NCBI RefSeq assembly: GCF_036417845.1
Contig: NC_089979.1
Span: 49,794,775 to 49,858,774 of the forward strand
Reading direction: 5' to 3'
Source: Apteryx mantelli
Lineage: Eukaryota; Chordata; Aves; Apterygiformes; Apterygidae
DNA: 64,000 nucleotides
Part shown: one piece after another, positions 50,848-62,755 of the stretch
Numbering within the stretch: position 1 is the stretch's first letter
How the letters are laid out: every line of letters begins with the position of its first letter
Notes under the pieces: model-generated
What the model was told of the DNA's origin: nothing
Databases searched by the model: none
What the model saw: only the letters and a program-made list of their open reading frames with translations
Position numbers and translations under genes: made by a program

Positions 50848-50956
50848 GTCAGCGTCTCAGGAAAAGGTACTGAAGAAGATGCAGGCATGCTGAAAACTTG
50901 TGAAAAGTGAACCATGCGTCCTTCTGAAAGCTGAAGAGCAGCCCTCTGGTAGGGTC
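50848..50956 (+). other. CHST9 exon 2, 5' UTR part with three uORFs
   Basis: The acceptor is TATTCCAG followed by GTCAGCG. Before the CHST9 start there are three short upstream ORFs: ATG at 50879 (4 codons, stop 50891-50893), ATG at 50887 (7 codons, stop 50908-50910) and ATG at 50914 (6 codons MRPSES, stop 50932-50934). The third has A at -3 and so a favourable context. The first is in frame with CHST9, and its stop proves that the protein cannot extend further upstream from an ATG in this exon. This arrangement suggests poorly efficient, possibly regulated translation. Confidence 0.75.
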
Positions 50957-51056
50957 ATGAATCTAAGACAAGTCTTTGTGTCTGTACTGATGTTTGGAGT
51001 AGCTGGTCTACTCCTCTTCATGTATCTGCAAGCTTGGATTGAAGAGCAGCATACAG
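50957..51056 (+). CDS. CHST9: Carbohydrate sulfotransferase 9 (GalNAc-4-sulfotransferase 2), first coding exon
   Basis: CHST9 is a Golgi type II membrane enzyme that transfers sulfate from PAPS to carbon 4 of terminal GalNAc on N- and O-glycans, including LacdiNAc chains. This exon gives 33 codons plus one base. Residues 1-5 (MNLRQ) are the cytosolic tail, about 6-24 the signal-anchor containing [12 protein letters not shown], then QAWIEEQHT starts the lumenal stem. From memory of human CHST9, 28 of these 33 residues are identical. The FG.AGLLLF core is shared with the paralogue CHST8, but IEEQHT points to CHST9. The exon ends ACAG before GTACAG (GT 51057-51058), splitting the next Gly codon (phase 1). 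The start is the first in-frame ATG after an in-frame stop at 50891-50893. The human initiator, seven residues upstream, is not preserved in frame. The catalytic HNK-1-type sulfotransferase domain lies in later exons outside the window. Confidence 0.93.
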
Positions 51057-51358
51057 GTACAGTAGGTTTTTTTTCAACTAATTGCATCTGTTACTTTAAA
51101 GATGATTTGTGTTTAGAAAAAAAATGCTTTGAGTATGTGTGAATAGCTGGGAGAAGTCTTCCTTGTTTGGCAGTAGAATGGGATTAGCAACAGATTTGTT
51201 TCAATTTCTATATTTCATATAACTACTAAGAAATTTCTTGAGTCACATAAGATGCCCCCGGGTACCTAATCTTATGGTGTCAGCTTCATTTGTGTTGTAA
51301 AAATGTACTCTGTATGCATGAAGCCAAGCAAGGCCAGTTTTGAAGGCCAGGGTTTTTT

Positions 51359-51385
51359 GTGTGTGTGTGTGTTGGGGGGGGGGGG
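51359..51385 (+). repeat. (GT)n followed by G12
   Basis: About seven GT units (51359-51373) run into twelve consecutive G bases (51374-51385). Length polymorphism or sequencing error is likely here. Confidence 0.85.
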
Positions 51386-51808
51386 TTGTTAAATCCCGTG
51401 TTGTGGGGCAAAGGAGTTTTGGTAGAATTCCTGCAACGTCTTGTAGGCACAAGTGGACTTCTGGGCACCGATGCTCATGTGGAATCATCCTATACTGTTT
51501 TCTTTTTTTTGTTTATTTGTTTGTTGGTTTTTTGTTTTGTTTTTGAGACAGAGTTAGATACTGGACTTGACAAGCCTTTTCTATGTATAACATCAAAGGC
51601 ATATGGAAAATTCAGGTACATTTTTGTTAGCACGTGGCTCAGGATTAGGCTTCTGAGTTGAATGTCTGTTGTCCGCATTTACCATGCTTTGGTATGAACC
51701 ATAGGGTGATCTGGATTCCTTTTTGGATGAAACTAAAACAGGAGATGCACTTCAGCCTCTAATGGATGCTCAGCTTGCAGGACCAGTCTAGAGCTAGTTT
51801 GAAGTAAA

Positions 51809-51824
51809 CCCCCCCCCCCCCCCC
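51809..51824 (+). repeat. Poly-C run (16 C)
   Basis: Sixteen consecutive C bases, about 420 bases after the G12 tract. It is an unusually long C homopolymer and a likely length-variable site. Confidence 0.85.
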
Positions 51825-54634
51825 GAAACATCTACAGGGTGGATTTTAGGACCTCAGCACCAGCTGTTTCACTCTGCTGATCCACTCTGCTTGTACCAAA
51901 TTACTTGATGACATAGCCATAGTTTTAGTTGTATATTTTTTTTAGGTTTTTTTTTCACCATTAAAAATACGGAATGTTCCCAACTTGTTAAGATCTACTG
52001 ACTTTTATGTCCTCTTGTCTCAATTGCTCAGCTTCCTTTGCCTCTGTACAACTCTTATTTTATAATATGCTGAAACCATTGTGAAGAAATACATCTGTGA
52101 AACCACCTTAGTCATTCAGTTTTCTTGGTCTGTGCTTTTATTCTGTAAAAGCTGTTAGACTCTGGTAAGCTAAGCTGTGTTTTAGAGGGCAGAGAAAGGG
52201 GGCGGAAATGTAGTTTGTTATCCCTGCAACTCTTTGACACTGATCTTGATTTTTTTCAAGTAAGTGTAATGATCACTTCATTCCTCTCAACCTGTTAATG
52301 TTTCTGGGTTTGTCCAGCATATTTACAAGAAAAATAAAATGTTAAAAGAGGAAGTATTGGTTCTCCTTGGAAATGTTCCCTTTGATACTAGGGTGTTGAC
52401 AGGAATATGTAGAACTGCAGGTGGAGTCTTCCTTGAAAATGTCTACTGTTGTCAGGAATGTAAAGGGCAAATATCCTCACTTTCAAGTTAGTTCAGGAAT
52501 GTAGATGATGCTTGTAGATTATTGATTTATTTACTTGCTAACATTCTTCACATTCCTTGCATCTCTTCTTGTCCTGAAGTTCACCTTTTTTTCCTTGCAG
52601 TGCTCCTTGTTTCTCTTCCTCAGTGTGGTTTTCCCCCTTTTTCCTTTTGTGTCTGTGCATGTACCAGTGAAAAGAAACAGGAAAAAATAAAGGGGAAATT
52701 AGAAGATTAAACTAAAAACTGTGTACCTTGGGTCAACCAGATGCTTTCTTGGGAGTTTTGTCTTTGATGTATTGCCACGATGCTCTTCAGGAGAGAGGCT
52801 GCTGCTTGTATAAGTCATTATCTGTATGTGAAAATGTTTCCCTAACAACAACATAGAAACAATCAGAGAATAGCAGAGTAATTACCTTAAATGTAACTGT
52901 AGTTTTGAGTGGCCCTTTATCTCATTGGACTGCTGTTGTGACAGCACTTCAGCCAGAACCCCTATCCAAAAAAATGCATTTTGACTCTCTCTACAGTGAC
53001 TAGCTCTTGCCATCAAAAAGAGCATGGAGAAAAATCATTCTTTGGTGTCTGCTCTTTCCTGTTTCTCTTCCAATTTAACACATACAGAGCCATTTTTTTT
53101 TTTATTTCAGACACATGTATCTCCTCTAAACCTTCTGCAGCTCAATTCTCTAGTGATCTTTGTCTCCCCAGTCGTCTTTATGCTGCTTACAAGTTGCTAC
53201 AAAATAAAACATATTTGCATATTTACAATATGCCCTAGTTTACCTATGGGCATTTTGCACTTTTTTCCTTTTTCTCTGCTGCTGTGTTTTTCATGCCATG
53301 TGTTCCACACTGTGGCTTTTTGTGGGGATGAACTCTGTTGCAGTTCTGGAGACTCCCAAATGGACAAGTATCTTTAGGATTTTGTGTGCTCCTTTAATCG
53401 TATCTGTAGTCACACAGCTGCAAGACAGCTAGAGTTTTAATCTGCAAGTGTCAGGGCATGTGGTTTGGTGTTCCATTAAGGACTGGAAAGTGTGCCTCGT
53501 GCTTCTGAACTGCCACTCTGCGTGCCAGTAGGGACAAGCCCGTTTGTAGGCAGAACTATTTTTATCTTTCATGGTGCCCTACTCAAAACCTGCACGAGTC
53601 AGGACTGCATTTGGCTGCTGAAAGATGGAAAGTTGGCTACGTTTGAGTTTAGGAAAGTAACTGTTTTGCACCAGTGAGGTGCTGCTGCTTGCCACCCTGC
53701 TCTTCTGAATATGGAGCCTCTGTAAATCAAGATCCCTGGGACAGACACTAAATTTTACTTGATTGTTGTTTACAGTGTTCATGCTTATTTCTCGGGCTTT
53801 CCTGGCTCAGATGTGAATGATCCCCAGTAAGATGTAGATTTTGTGGGAAATCAGAAAATTGTATGGTAATATGCTGTTCCTTATTAGTGTTTGTCCTACT
53901 ATTTTAAAGTCAGAATATGTCTGCCAGACTTGGTAGCCTAGGGGCATCTTTTGGGTCCGTGGAGAATCTTCCTTTTTTTGAGGCTGTAAATGGCAAATGA
54001 ATGTGTGTATACACGCAGTAATATTTAGTCTTTGCAGTTTGTGTGGATTGTTTTTTATTAAATCTTTCCTAAATGGAGTGATGTTCACATGGCTTAAATG
54101 ACAGTTCGCATAATGAATCACAAAGGGAACTGTTTACAAAGAAGTCATAGGTTTGCCAGCCAGTCTTCAGTAAATACTTAATACACTAGTATATTTGTAG
54201 AAACCAGGGTTGTAAATAAAGGAGAAAAGGGCTTTGCTTAAAAATGGATATCAATGATGAATAATGTAGTTCTTTTAGTGATCTTGAAATATTTCTTTTG
54301 TAGAAGTCTTGGGTAGTTCATGAGTCTTGCTAACTCAGCTGGAGAACACTACCGATACAGCAAAGCAAATCTTTCTTGTTTACAATGCCCTATTATTAAT
54401 GAGGCTGTTCTTCTGAGTCTATTCAGGATTTATCCTTCTGGTCAGAATATGGTGTCTTGTGTGTGTAAGGTTTTTTTGTTGTTGTTGTTTTTGTTTTTTA
54501 AGTCTCATTATTGGCTTGAAGCACAAAAGAAGTTTTAATGGGATCAATAAATGCTTCTTGGTGACATGTTATAGTGTTCTTGTTCAAGTCGCAGATATAC
54601 TACTAAGTGAATTTGACCATATAGCTTAAAACAG

Positions 54635-54675
54635 TTTTCCTTTTTTTTTTTCTTTTTTTCTTTTTTTTTTCTTTT
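54635..54675 (+). repeat. T-rich tract with C interruptions
   Basis: Runs of 11, 7 and 10 T bases separated by single C bases. Low complexity; the opposite strand is A-rich and gives a Lys-rich spurious ORF. Confidence 0.8.
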
Positions 54676-57240
54676 AATGGATGCAATCTGCAGGGAATAA
54701 ACAATTCTGTTTGGACAAAAAAAATCTATTAAGAAACATGTAGAGGCTAATATTTTGTCAAAACATAACAAATAAAGGGTCAGTATGAGAAATAACAGTC
54801 TTTCAGAGTTAGTGATTGTAGAGACTCTCACTATCTTCAGCAGAAGCAACCCCCCCTCAAATTTTAAGAAAACAAAGTTTAAAATTCATATGCAGCATGT
54901 AACAAGGCTGTGTATATGTTTATGAGGATCTTCCAAAGTCTCATTGCTTAGTAGCCCTCAATCTTGCATCTCATCTCATTTTACTTTTCACTTTCCTATA
55001 CCTAAATATTAGGTCCAATTTTATAAATCACAATTTTAAGAAAGAAATTCCTGCCATGCTGTTTTCTGGAGTATGTTGTGGAAGAGCATTTCTGAGTTGG
55101 CGGTATGTTTTAATCCTTTCACAAGGAAACTAAATGGATGGCTTTTGTGGGCTCCTCTCAGCTATATATTCAATAACATGTTTAAGCAGAAGTTGATAGC
55201 ATTTCATTTATTATTGTATGTAAGCTACTGACAGCCCACCTAACCTTCTTATTATCTAGAGCACAGGCTTCTACTTCTAACAAGGTGTCGGGCATATTTT
55301 GATTGTACTGAAGACAACTGAACATACTGTTTCATGCCTCATTTCAAATAGGACTTTAAAAGAAACTCCTGCAACTTTCTTCTAGCTGTAGGTATATAAC
55401 TGAGCTGATTTCAGAATTTTTATTGTAATTACTGCTGGAGGGTCTTTTTGACTTGAGATTTGAACACTTATGAAGTAGGTTGTCCTCTTTTCTGAGAAGG
55501 CTGTATATCACTTACACAGTCTTCAAAGTGCTCTTTTGAATGGATCCGAAACATCTAAAAGTAGTCTTCACACTGTCTTCCAGTTATTCAGATCCCCACA
55601 ACAGAACAACTAGACAACATTTGTAAATGCTGCTTTTTATGGTGCCATTAGCAATCATTCTTTCTATTATGCACATAAACATTGTAGTTGCTTAATATAT
55701 CAGTTATTTAACTTTTGTATAATTTTCTAACAGATATGTTGTCATTCAGTGGAGTGATCAGCCTTCGGTTATTGTCCAGAGTTTATTGTTGTTTTTAATA
55801 ACTTTCAGCTCGCAGCATCTCTTCAGTTCTGGAGAGCCCTTTTCTTAAACGCTGATCATTGGGGCAGTGAAACCCTGCAGTCTTGTCTCTTCAGTGCACT
55901 GCTTGTATGATTGCAATACCTTTGGAGGCATGTATGTAACTTTACAAAGCAAGAAGGCTGGAGATGTGATTTTTACATGGCAGGTCATAATTTAGAGATA
56001 ATAATAGGAAAAGTTTGAGAGAAAAGTTTCTCTGTTCCTGACTCGTTCCTTTTTCCTTAAGTGTTGCACACTTTCAGAATAGCAAGTGGTTGCTGCTGGA
56101 GTCCATTTGAGGCTGTTCACCTCTGTGTCTGATGTTGAACCACTTTGATTTGTCACTTGATTACAAACTACCCTGTTAGAACAAGTGATGTGGTCAGTGC
56201 AAATTCCAAGGGAAAACTTTGGTTTCCTGCTAGAACAAAATCAGAAATTTTGACATTTGTTTTAAAATATAGTGTGTGTGTGTATATATACGCATGTATC
56301 TATCTAATTTTAGTAACCTCTCTGTTTCCCTTCTTGGAGTGGGGACTTTTGATAGGAGAAATATTAAAGACAAAAACCTATTTTCTCACCACAGTCAGAT
56401 ATTTGGATATATTGTGGTCAGTGTGTATCACTATACAATAAGAAGGTTTTGTTATGAAATTCAGTCCGAGTCCTTGTTTCTGTCTTTTTGCTTCAGATTC
56501 ACTCATTTGGTGTTACTGCAAGCAGGTTATTGCTATAAACTAGGGATGATTCTTGCTTATCTTGCAGCATCCTTGAGATAAACATTTAAAGATCAGGAGG
56601 CAGACAGGTTACAAGGTAATGGGAGCCATTTCAATGTACAAGGGATTAATGTCCTTCAGACCACAAGTATGATTTAGCTGAAAAAACTGTGATGTGTGTC
56701 TCAGGGAGCAAAGGGTTCAAGGAAGAAAAAAGCTTCCTTTAACAGTTTGGTTTTTTTTGTTGTTTGGTATGTTGCTTTTTTTGAAAACTTTTTTTTTTCC
56801 ATTTTGTACTTTTAAAGGCAATCGTCAAGCAGCATGGCACCGTGATGATCAGCTAGGCCATCAGGTCTGGGTCCCTGCTGCCTCAGACAACTGCCTCGTA
56901 TACTTTCTATATTTTTACATCATATTTTTGTTAATGGCGTATTCTGAGAAACAGAATGTTTCCACATGTTTAGAGTATTTCTGTGGAAGGCATTTCATAA
57001 CTGTCAGGCTGAAACTTGTAAGATTCATGTCACATCAGCAAATAGCATTTTCCTTAGCATTTTCCTTCTCAACTCCTCCAACCTTGAGCCCTGTGGATAT
57101 GTCTGTAGGAGTGAATGTTACCGCCTTTCACCACAAAGGAAGAGTGAGTTAGAGCCTATCAAATGCTAGGCTAAAAAAACCCTCCAAACAGTGTGCATTT
57201 CTATCCAAAGTGGGAGTCACTGACCAAATCAGCTTAAAGG

Positions 57241-57254
57241 TTTTTTTTTTTTTT
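57241..57254 (+). repeat. Poly-T run (14 T)
   Basis: Fourteen T bases with no recognisable element nearby. Confidence 0.8.
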
Positions 57255-58103
57255 GGTAATACTGTGAATATTCATTATTCAGGGAAACTGCAAAACATGC
57301 TGCACTTCAAGTGTTTCACTGTATATGGATGAAACTGTTCTCAGACATATATCAGCCTCACTTGATGTAAAGCAAAGGAGTAAAAAATCAGGCAATCCTA
57401 TTGGATTTTGACTATTTGGATTTAGTGAAGATGTGCAACAGAGCCCTGCACTGCCTGGAAAGTCTTAGCTGGCCCTAACTGGCAACAATACTTTGCAACT
57501 TCATCTGTTAACTTATCTGTTACAGTAGTTCTTTAGGAACTCCACTCCTTCCAGTCCAACTCTCCCAAAATGATTGTTTCCTTCCCACATTGCAGCCTCC
57601 TTGCAGTAACTAAATCCAAAAGTATCACTGGCCTCTAGGAACCTTGTGTGATACCCACTACAAAATAAATCTGCCACTTGCTGCCACGTTGAGTCAAGTT
57701 ATTTTGTGTTTATACTGACTGTGTAGGCTTCTGCTGTGTAATCCAGGCAGAAATTCACAGTCCGTCGCTCTAGCAATGACTGTGCCTACTCAGCCTGACT
57801 TGGTTTCTTAATCCCCTAACTTCCTGTGACCCCACTTAGCGCCATCCCTAAGGGACAATATGACAGTTATCAAGGTGTCTGAGGGATGGTAAAGATCTTG
57901 CAGTTTGTGGGAGCAAAATAAGGATGCTAAGCAAAGAGGATTCAAAAACTTTGCATCATCTTTTTTAGTAATTATTTCCCTGCTTAATTTTATGTAATTA
58001 AAAAATAAAAATAAAGGGCATGTGGTCAAACGCTAGCCCTTTCCAAACTAATAATAGAGGAAAGGGATGCAGAGGCAGTTGACAAGTACTTTGTCACTCT
58101 CTA

Positions 58104-58133
58104 TTTGTTTTGTTTGTTTGTTTGTTTGTTTTT
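58104..58133 (+). repeat. (TTTG)n microsatellite
   Basis: About seven TTTG/TGTT-phase units with one interruption near the start. Confidence 0.85.
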
Positions 58134-58239
58134 GCCTCAGGGATGCTGCAGCTTAGAAACCCCTTGAATGGCAATGTGGGATATATGGTAACCAGTGTCA
58201 ACTGGTTGCAAAAAATCGGTCTGAGATGCACAAAACCTG

Positions 58240-58860
58240 CTGTGGACTGAGCAGACGATGCCCACTAGAAGTGGGGGTGCTGGGAGAGTTCGCTTCAGAG
58301 CCAGGCCACTCTAACAGTGATGGAGACACAACCTTTGCCACTCGGACTCCCTTTCTGTTTCTGTTATGCTGGAAGTAGTCCTGGATTGGAAAGCAAACCC
58401 GTGATTTTCACTGCTTCTTGGGTGCTTTTTTCTGTTCTCCTGCTTGCCTCCACCACAAGTCCTTGGTTTGCCAGCTGTGCCGTGTTGCACTGTCAGCCCT
58501 GCTGCGGGGTAGGAGGCAGAGAGGTGGCTGCCTGCTTTGCCACCTCCAGCATGCTGGGCAGCCCACAGGCTGCAGGACTCATGTCCCTGTCTGGCGCGTG
58601 CAGAGGCGGGGGCAGGCTGCCGACAGCAAGGAGCACTTTGCTTGGCCCGTGTCCCTTGGAAAGGTGGCATTGGAGTGCAGTCCTGTGCGCTTGGCGCAGG
58701 CTGCAGGTCTGCTGAGCTGGCGCTGCGGCTGGGCACCCGCAGGTCTGTCTTGGTTAAGCCTATGCCGTTGCTACCTCCATCTGACAGCTGCTCTCGTGCT
58801 TCGGTGGAGGACTGTCCCTGCGGTCAACTAAAGCAACTTCTGGCCTGCCTGAAGTAATGC
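58240..58860. other. GC-rich block in intron 2
   Basis: About 600 bases are markedly richer in G and C than their surroundings and so contain overlapping ORFs of 106-141 codons on both strands. CpG density is only moderate. None of the translations has repeats, motifs or composition that I recognise as a real protein. It could be an enhancer, an exon of an unannotated transcript or old repeat sequence. Confidence 0.3.
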
Positions 58861-58932
58861 CACCATGTTCCCTGAAATCCCCAGCATTTTCTGTCATGCC
58901 TTTTTCCAGTTGATTCCTGTAGCTAGATTATT

Positions 58933-58991
58933 TTTGTCAGTGAAGCTATCGAAGTGACTTGGGCTTTGTCAGTGAAACTATTGAATGAAAC
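58933..58991. repeat. Imperfect 32-bp tandem duplication
   Basis: TTTGTCAGTGAAGCTATCGAA (58933-58953) is echoed 32 bases later by a copy with a few substitutions (58965-58985). No function is inferred. Confidence 0.55.
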
Positions 58992-59320
58992 AGGTCTCAC
59001 TATAGTCTTTGATTTATGGACCAGTGTCGTTTTGTTCCTGTTTATACTATGGCTGTCCAAAGAAAAGAGTCTTCCATTTCTTGTTTTAAAAGTGCATGTA
59101 TTTTTGCTATGGATCTGTGGATCCATCTAATCACACAAGGTGAAATTCACCCCTCCAGCAACATCTTGTCACTGACCTGTCTTGTTCCCGCCCAACGTTA
59201 TCATGCTGTGCCCAGATATCATTCACAAAAGCTGTAAGTGAACCAGCATGGTCTGTGGTTCTGACCTCCCTTGGACCAGTCAGACCTGAGAAGTGTCAGG
59301 TACAGATCCATCAGCTGACT

Positions 59321-59375
59321 TAAAAACAAAAAAACCCCCAAACAAACAAAATCCCCCCCCCCCCAAAAAAAAAAA
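59321..59375 (+). repeat. A/C low-complexity tract
   Basis: AAAACAAA-type words and AACAAACAAA lead into twelve C bases (59353-59364) and then eleven A bases (59365-59375). Confidence 0.8.
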
Positions 59376-59720
59376 CCCAAGGATCTCTGGAATTCTCTTA
59401 ATTGCTAGATTAAACACTTCAGCAGTATACTTTTAACTTTCAAAACTTGCTAGAGCAGAACAAAGACAACTGCACCTTGTGTTTGTTTTCTTCTTTTCCC
59501 CAATCTAAGTAGCAGTCAAGCATCAGGTCTAGCATTTTAACTCCAGCAGACTGCAGGGATTGTGATTTGTTTACTTCTGTCTTGATCCAGGCCTCATTTG
59601 GTGCAGCTGAGCCTGGTCCTTGAAGGTGATTCTGCAGTTTTTCCAGCAATTTTGATTTTCCTTTGGGTGCTAGATAACATAATTAGAATATTTTGGCTTT
59701 TTGGTTATGGCTCCTGATTT

Positions 59721-59759
<39 letters not shown>

Positions 59760-59763
59760 TTTT
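59721..59763 (+). repeat. (CT)n followed by poly-T
   Basis: About 13 CT units followed by 13 T bases, then CTTTCCCCTAAG. The whole resembles an extremely strong acceptor tract, but the sequence after AAG has no matching exon evidence. The purine strand gives a spurious Arg/Glu-repeat ORF. Confidence 0.85.
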
Positions 59764-61718
59764 CTTTCCCCTAAGAACTGCTTTAATTTTCATATGTACA
59801 AGCCCAAGAAAGTTGTGGGCTTTGGAAAATTGGGTTTCATCCTGGGAAACAGAGATAACAAGGAAATACATGTCTCCTGGCAAAGAATTTCACTAGCCTA
59901 GAACATAATGGGTGATGGCCTATTAGCCACAAAATTTGACATGCACCTCGAGGGGCCATTTGTGCATGTCATGAACACTGGGCAACATTCAGAAAACTAT
60001 CTGAAGAACAGCCTAAGGTTAAGAATAATCAGAATCAATATTAAATTTCACTGTGAGCAAATGCCAGGTGAAAGAAGAGGTGGTGTTAATTGATTTTATG
60101 TAATGTGATTGGAATGGAGCAGGTCATTTCAGTGCCAATTATAATCTAGCAGTAGAAGAATTTACCCAACTGTACATGTATAATGGCACAGATGGAGGAA
60201 GAAGACTTGTAGCTGTTAAAGGTCTGTAGTATTTTCTACCACAGAGATATTATAATACAGACTTTAATACAAGCATCCACTTAGAAATTGCTCAGTTGAA
60301 TTGGGATTATTTAGAGTCATGCAGTTGTGCCCCATGTATGTGCATATCCCCTCTTGGTAAGTTATTTGCAAGAGGAAAGAGGGATTGGGGGTTTTGGTTT
60401 TGGTTATGATCATCTAGGGAGATGTGGTGCATGAGCTCTGTTAGCTGCAGCTGGAAGCACTCATTTGTGTTAAATAGAGGAAAATATCAGTGCCTGATGT
60501 GTCACCATTCATCCATAAAATATGTCTGTTAAGCGAAGAAGATATGTTTAATAGGAAATAATGAACATCATAAACATTCTTCACAAAGGCAGTTTTCTCT
60601 TTCACTTCTGGTCATATTTGGCATCCTTGCTTACACTTTTCAAAAGAACAGACAGATCCTAGAAAGACAAAGAAATATAGTTGTTCCTGAATGCTTCCTT
60701 TAGTTGCCAGAAATTCATGAATTTTCTATCATGTTTGCCTAAGAGGTCACTTTGACTTTGCATAACCATATTGTGTTTTCGGAAAATGGTCTATATTGGC
60801 CATACCTTCATTTTTTAAACATAACGTTATGTTCCTGCTATGATACAGCAGTAATCATTTCCAAACATACTACCATGTTTGAGCTGTCAAGCCTTAATTC
60901 GAATAAGGGTCTCATTTTCTTGGATTAGGGTTGGGGGTCATGGATCTCCTCCTAAGAGGTCTGCCCTCTGTGGTGTGCAAGTGTTTTCTCTGCATAGGTG
61001 TGAGTTGCTCCAAGACTCCCACGGTTCTCATTCACGTAGGAAGCCAGCCACGCCGACTGATGCTGGCAGCATTTCAGTAGGAATGAAAATATAGTGGTGT
61101 GCACGCTATGCAAACTTCGTGGGAGGCCCAGCGACTTCACCGGAGGTGGCACAATGTCAAGTCAGTGCTCTTAAAGGACAGCAGTAGTCAGTGGAGAGCA
61201 AAGCAGCTGTTATTGAGGGGCATTGGGAGGGAAAACGCCACCAACCTTTTCCCTTGTAGAGGGCTTTGGAGAGCACAGCGGAGTAAGAAAAGCTGTTGTT
61301 CTTTTGTTAAAGGATGGCTGCTTGGAAGAAATCAAAAGCTTCCAGGGCTGTTGTGCGTTAGTCCTTTTACTTTTCAAATTTACTCATTCTAACTTTGGCC
61401 TCACAGCAATGGTAGTTAAAGGAGAGGATTTATTGATGAAAAGCTTATTAAAGCTGGGATGATAGGATTTCCCTCCTTTTGCTCCACTAATCTACGCAGA
61501 TTTATTTATTTGAAATAATTTTAAATTAATGTAATTAATGTGTTAGTGTGCTCTGAAAAAAAGTTTAGTGACCAAGCAGTTCAGTGAAATCTGTGTTATG
61601 ATAATATTATATCCACAAGATATACTACAGTATATTAAAGTATATTATACATTTTCCAAGTGAAGCACGGCAAGATGAATGAGGGAAATGCACATTAATG
61701 CATTAGTTTTGTTTATGT

Positions 61719-61756
61719 TTCTCTTTGTTCGTGGCTTTTCTCTTTGTTCCTGGCTT
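61719..61756. repeat. 19-bp tandem dimer
   Basis: TTCTCTTTGTTCGTGGCTT is followed immediately by a copy with one substitution (G to C at position 13). A third partial copy begins after it. Confidence 0.7.
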
Positions 61757-62719
61757 TTCCTTGCTAGCCTAAAAGATTCGTTACTGCACAGTAGGTCTTG
61801 CCACCTCCTGAGAACTCATGGGCTACAACTGTTGACGTAGGACATGACAATTGAATTTTATGTAAAATGCAGCTTATTGCTTTAAACATGCTACTTATAT
61901 AATTCAGTACATTTCATTGTTTTCTGGTGTTTCTCTAATTGTGGCCAGGAATCACGATTGCTTTTCCAGAAAGCTTTGCTGCTCTGTTCTTGATGTAGGG
62001 GCAAAGAATCAGAGTTTTCTTGAACGTCTACTTCATTTATAAGCCATTTAGGAGCACTCAAACTAAGCTCCCGAAAACAGTTACTGATAAAGGCAATGGG
62101 AACTTGTTTTCCTTGGGGACTGAAGTTGCCCTAGGAACATAAGAAAACACCTGTGTTATCCTCAAGCTGTATAACCTTTTCTGCCTACTAACAGTCCTCT
62201 AACAGATCATCCAATATGTAAAATACAGACATTAGGAAGAAACAAATCTGTGCCATATTCTGTGATAGGAGAGAAGAAAACAGGGCAGGAAGATTGGTAG
62301 AGGGACTGGAATTTCCTTGTATTTTTGTTTTCTTTTTTTACTCTTTTGCTATGGAAGGTGCTGAATTATTAATGTCCATTTGATTTGAATAGTCCCTAAT
62401 AACTAAAGAAATTACTTGTAGGAGTGAAATCATTAGAGTGAGAGCTGGTTGACTGGCCCCTGACTAACTGATATTCAGTGAAGCAGCAGAATGTAAAACA
62501 AATATATTTGTAGAAGAATTATCTGATGATTTTTTTCTTCTTTCATTTGATCTCACGTCAGAGTTTTGCTATTGCAGTCTTGAGAGTGGTAGCAGAGGGA
62601 AGGAAATAATAAATGTCTCAAGAAATTGTCTTTGCCCCTCACTTGTGAGTTTGACCCTGGGGGTGAGGGGGGGAGAGCAAAGTATATGTGAAGCATAAGG
62701 AATAATACAGAGCTGATTA

Positions 62720-62755
62720 TTGTGTGTGTATATATATTTTTTATTATTATTATTT
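62720..62755 (+). repeat. TG/TA/ATT compound microsatellite
   Basis: Short TG units pass into TA units, a T run and then ATT units. Confidence 0.75.

Noticed and set aside
50900-50956. N-terminal extension of CHST9 from GTG at 50900
   Set aside because: The codon is GTG, not ATG, in poor context. Vertebrate initiation at GTG is rare, and the first in-frame ATG at 50957 aligns with a Met conserved in human CHST9.
51057-51142. Reading frame of exon 2 continuing to a stop at 51140-51142
   Set aside because: It crosses a GTACAG donor exactly where the human protein has IEEQHT-G. The residues beyond do not resemble the CHST9 stem, so this is intron.
58311-58857. Overlapping ORFs of 106-141 codons on both strands
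   Set aside because: Several frames are open at once, which signals composition and not selection for one protein.
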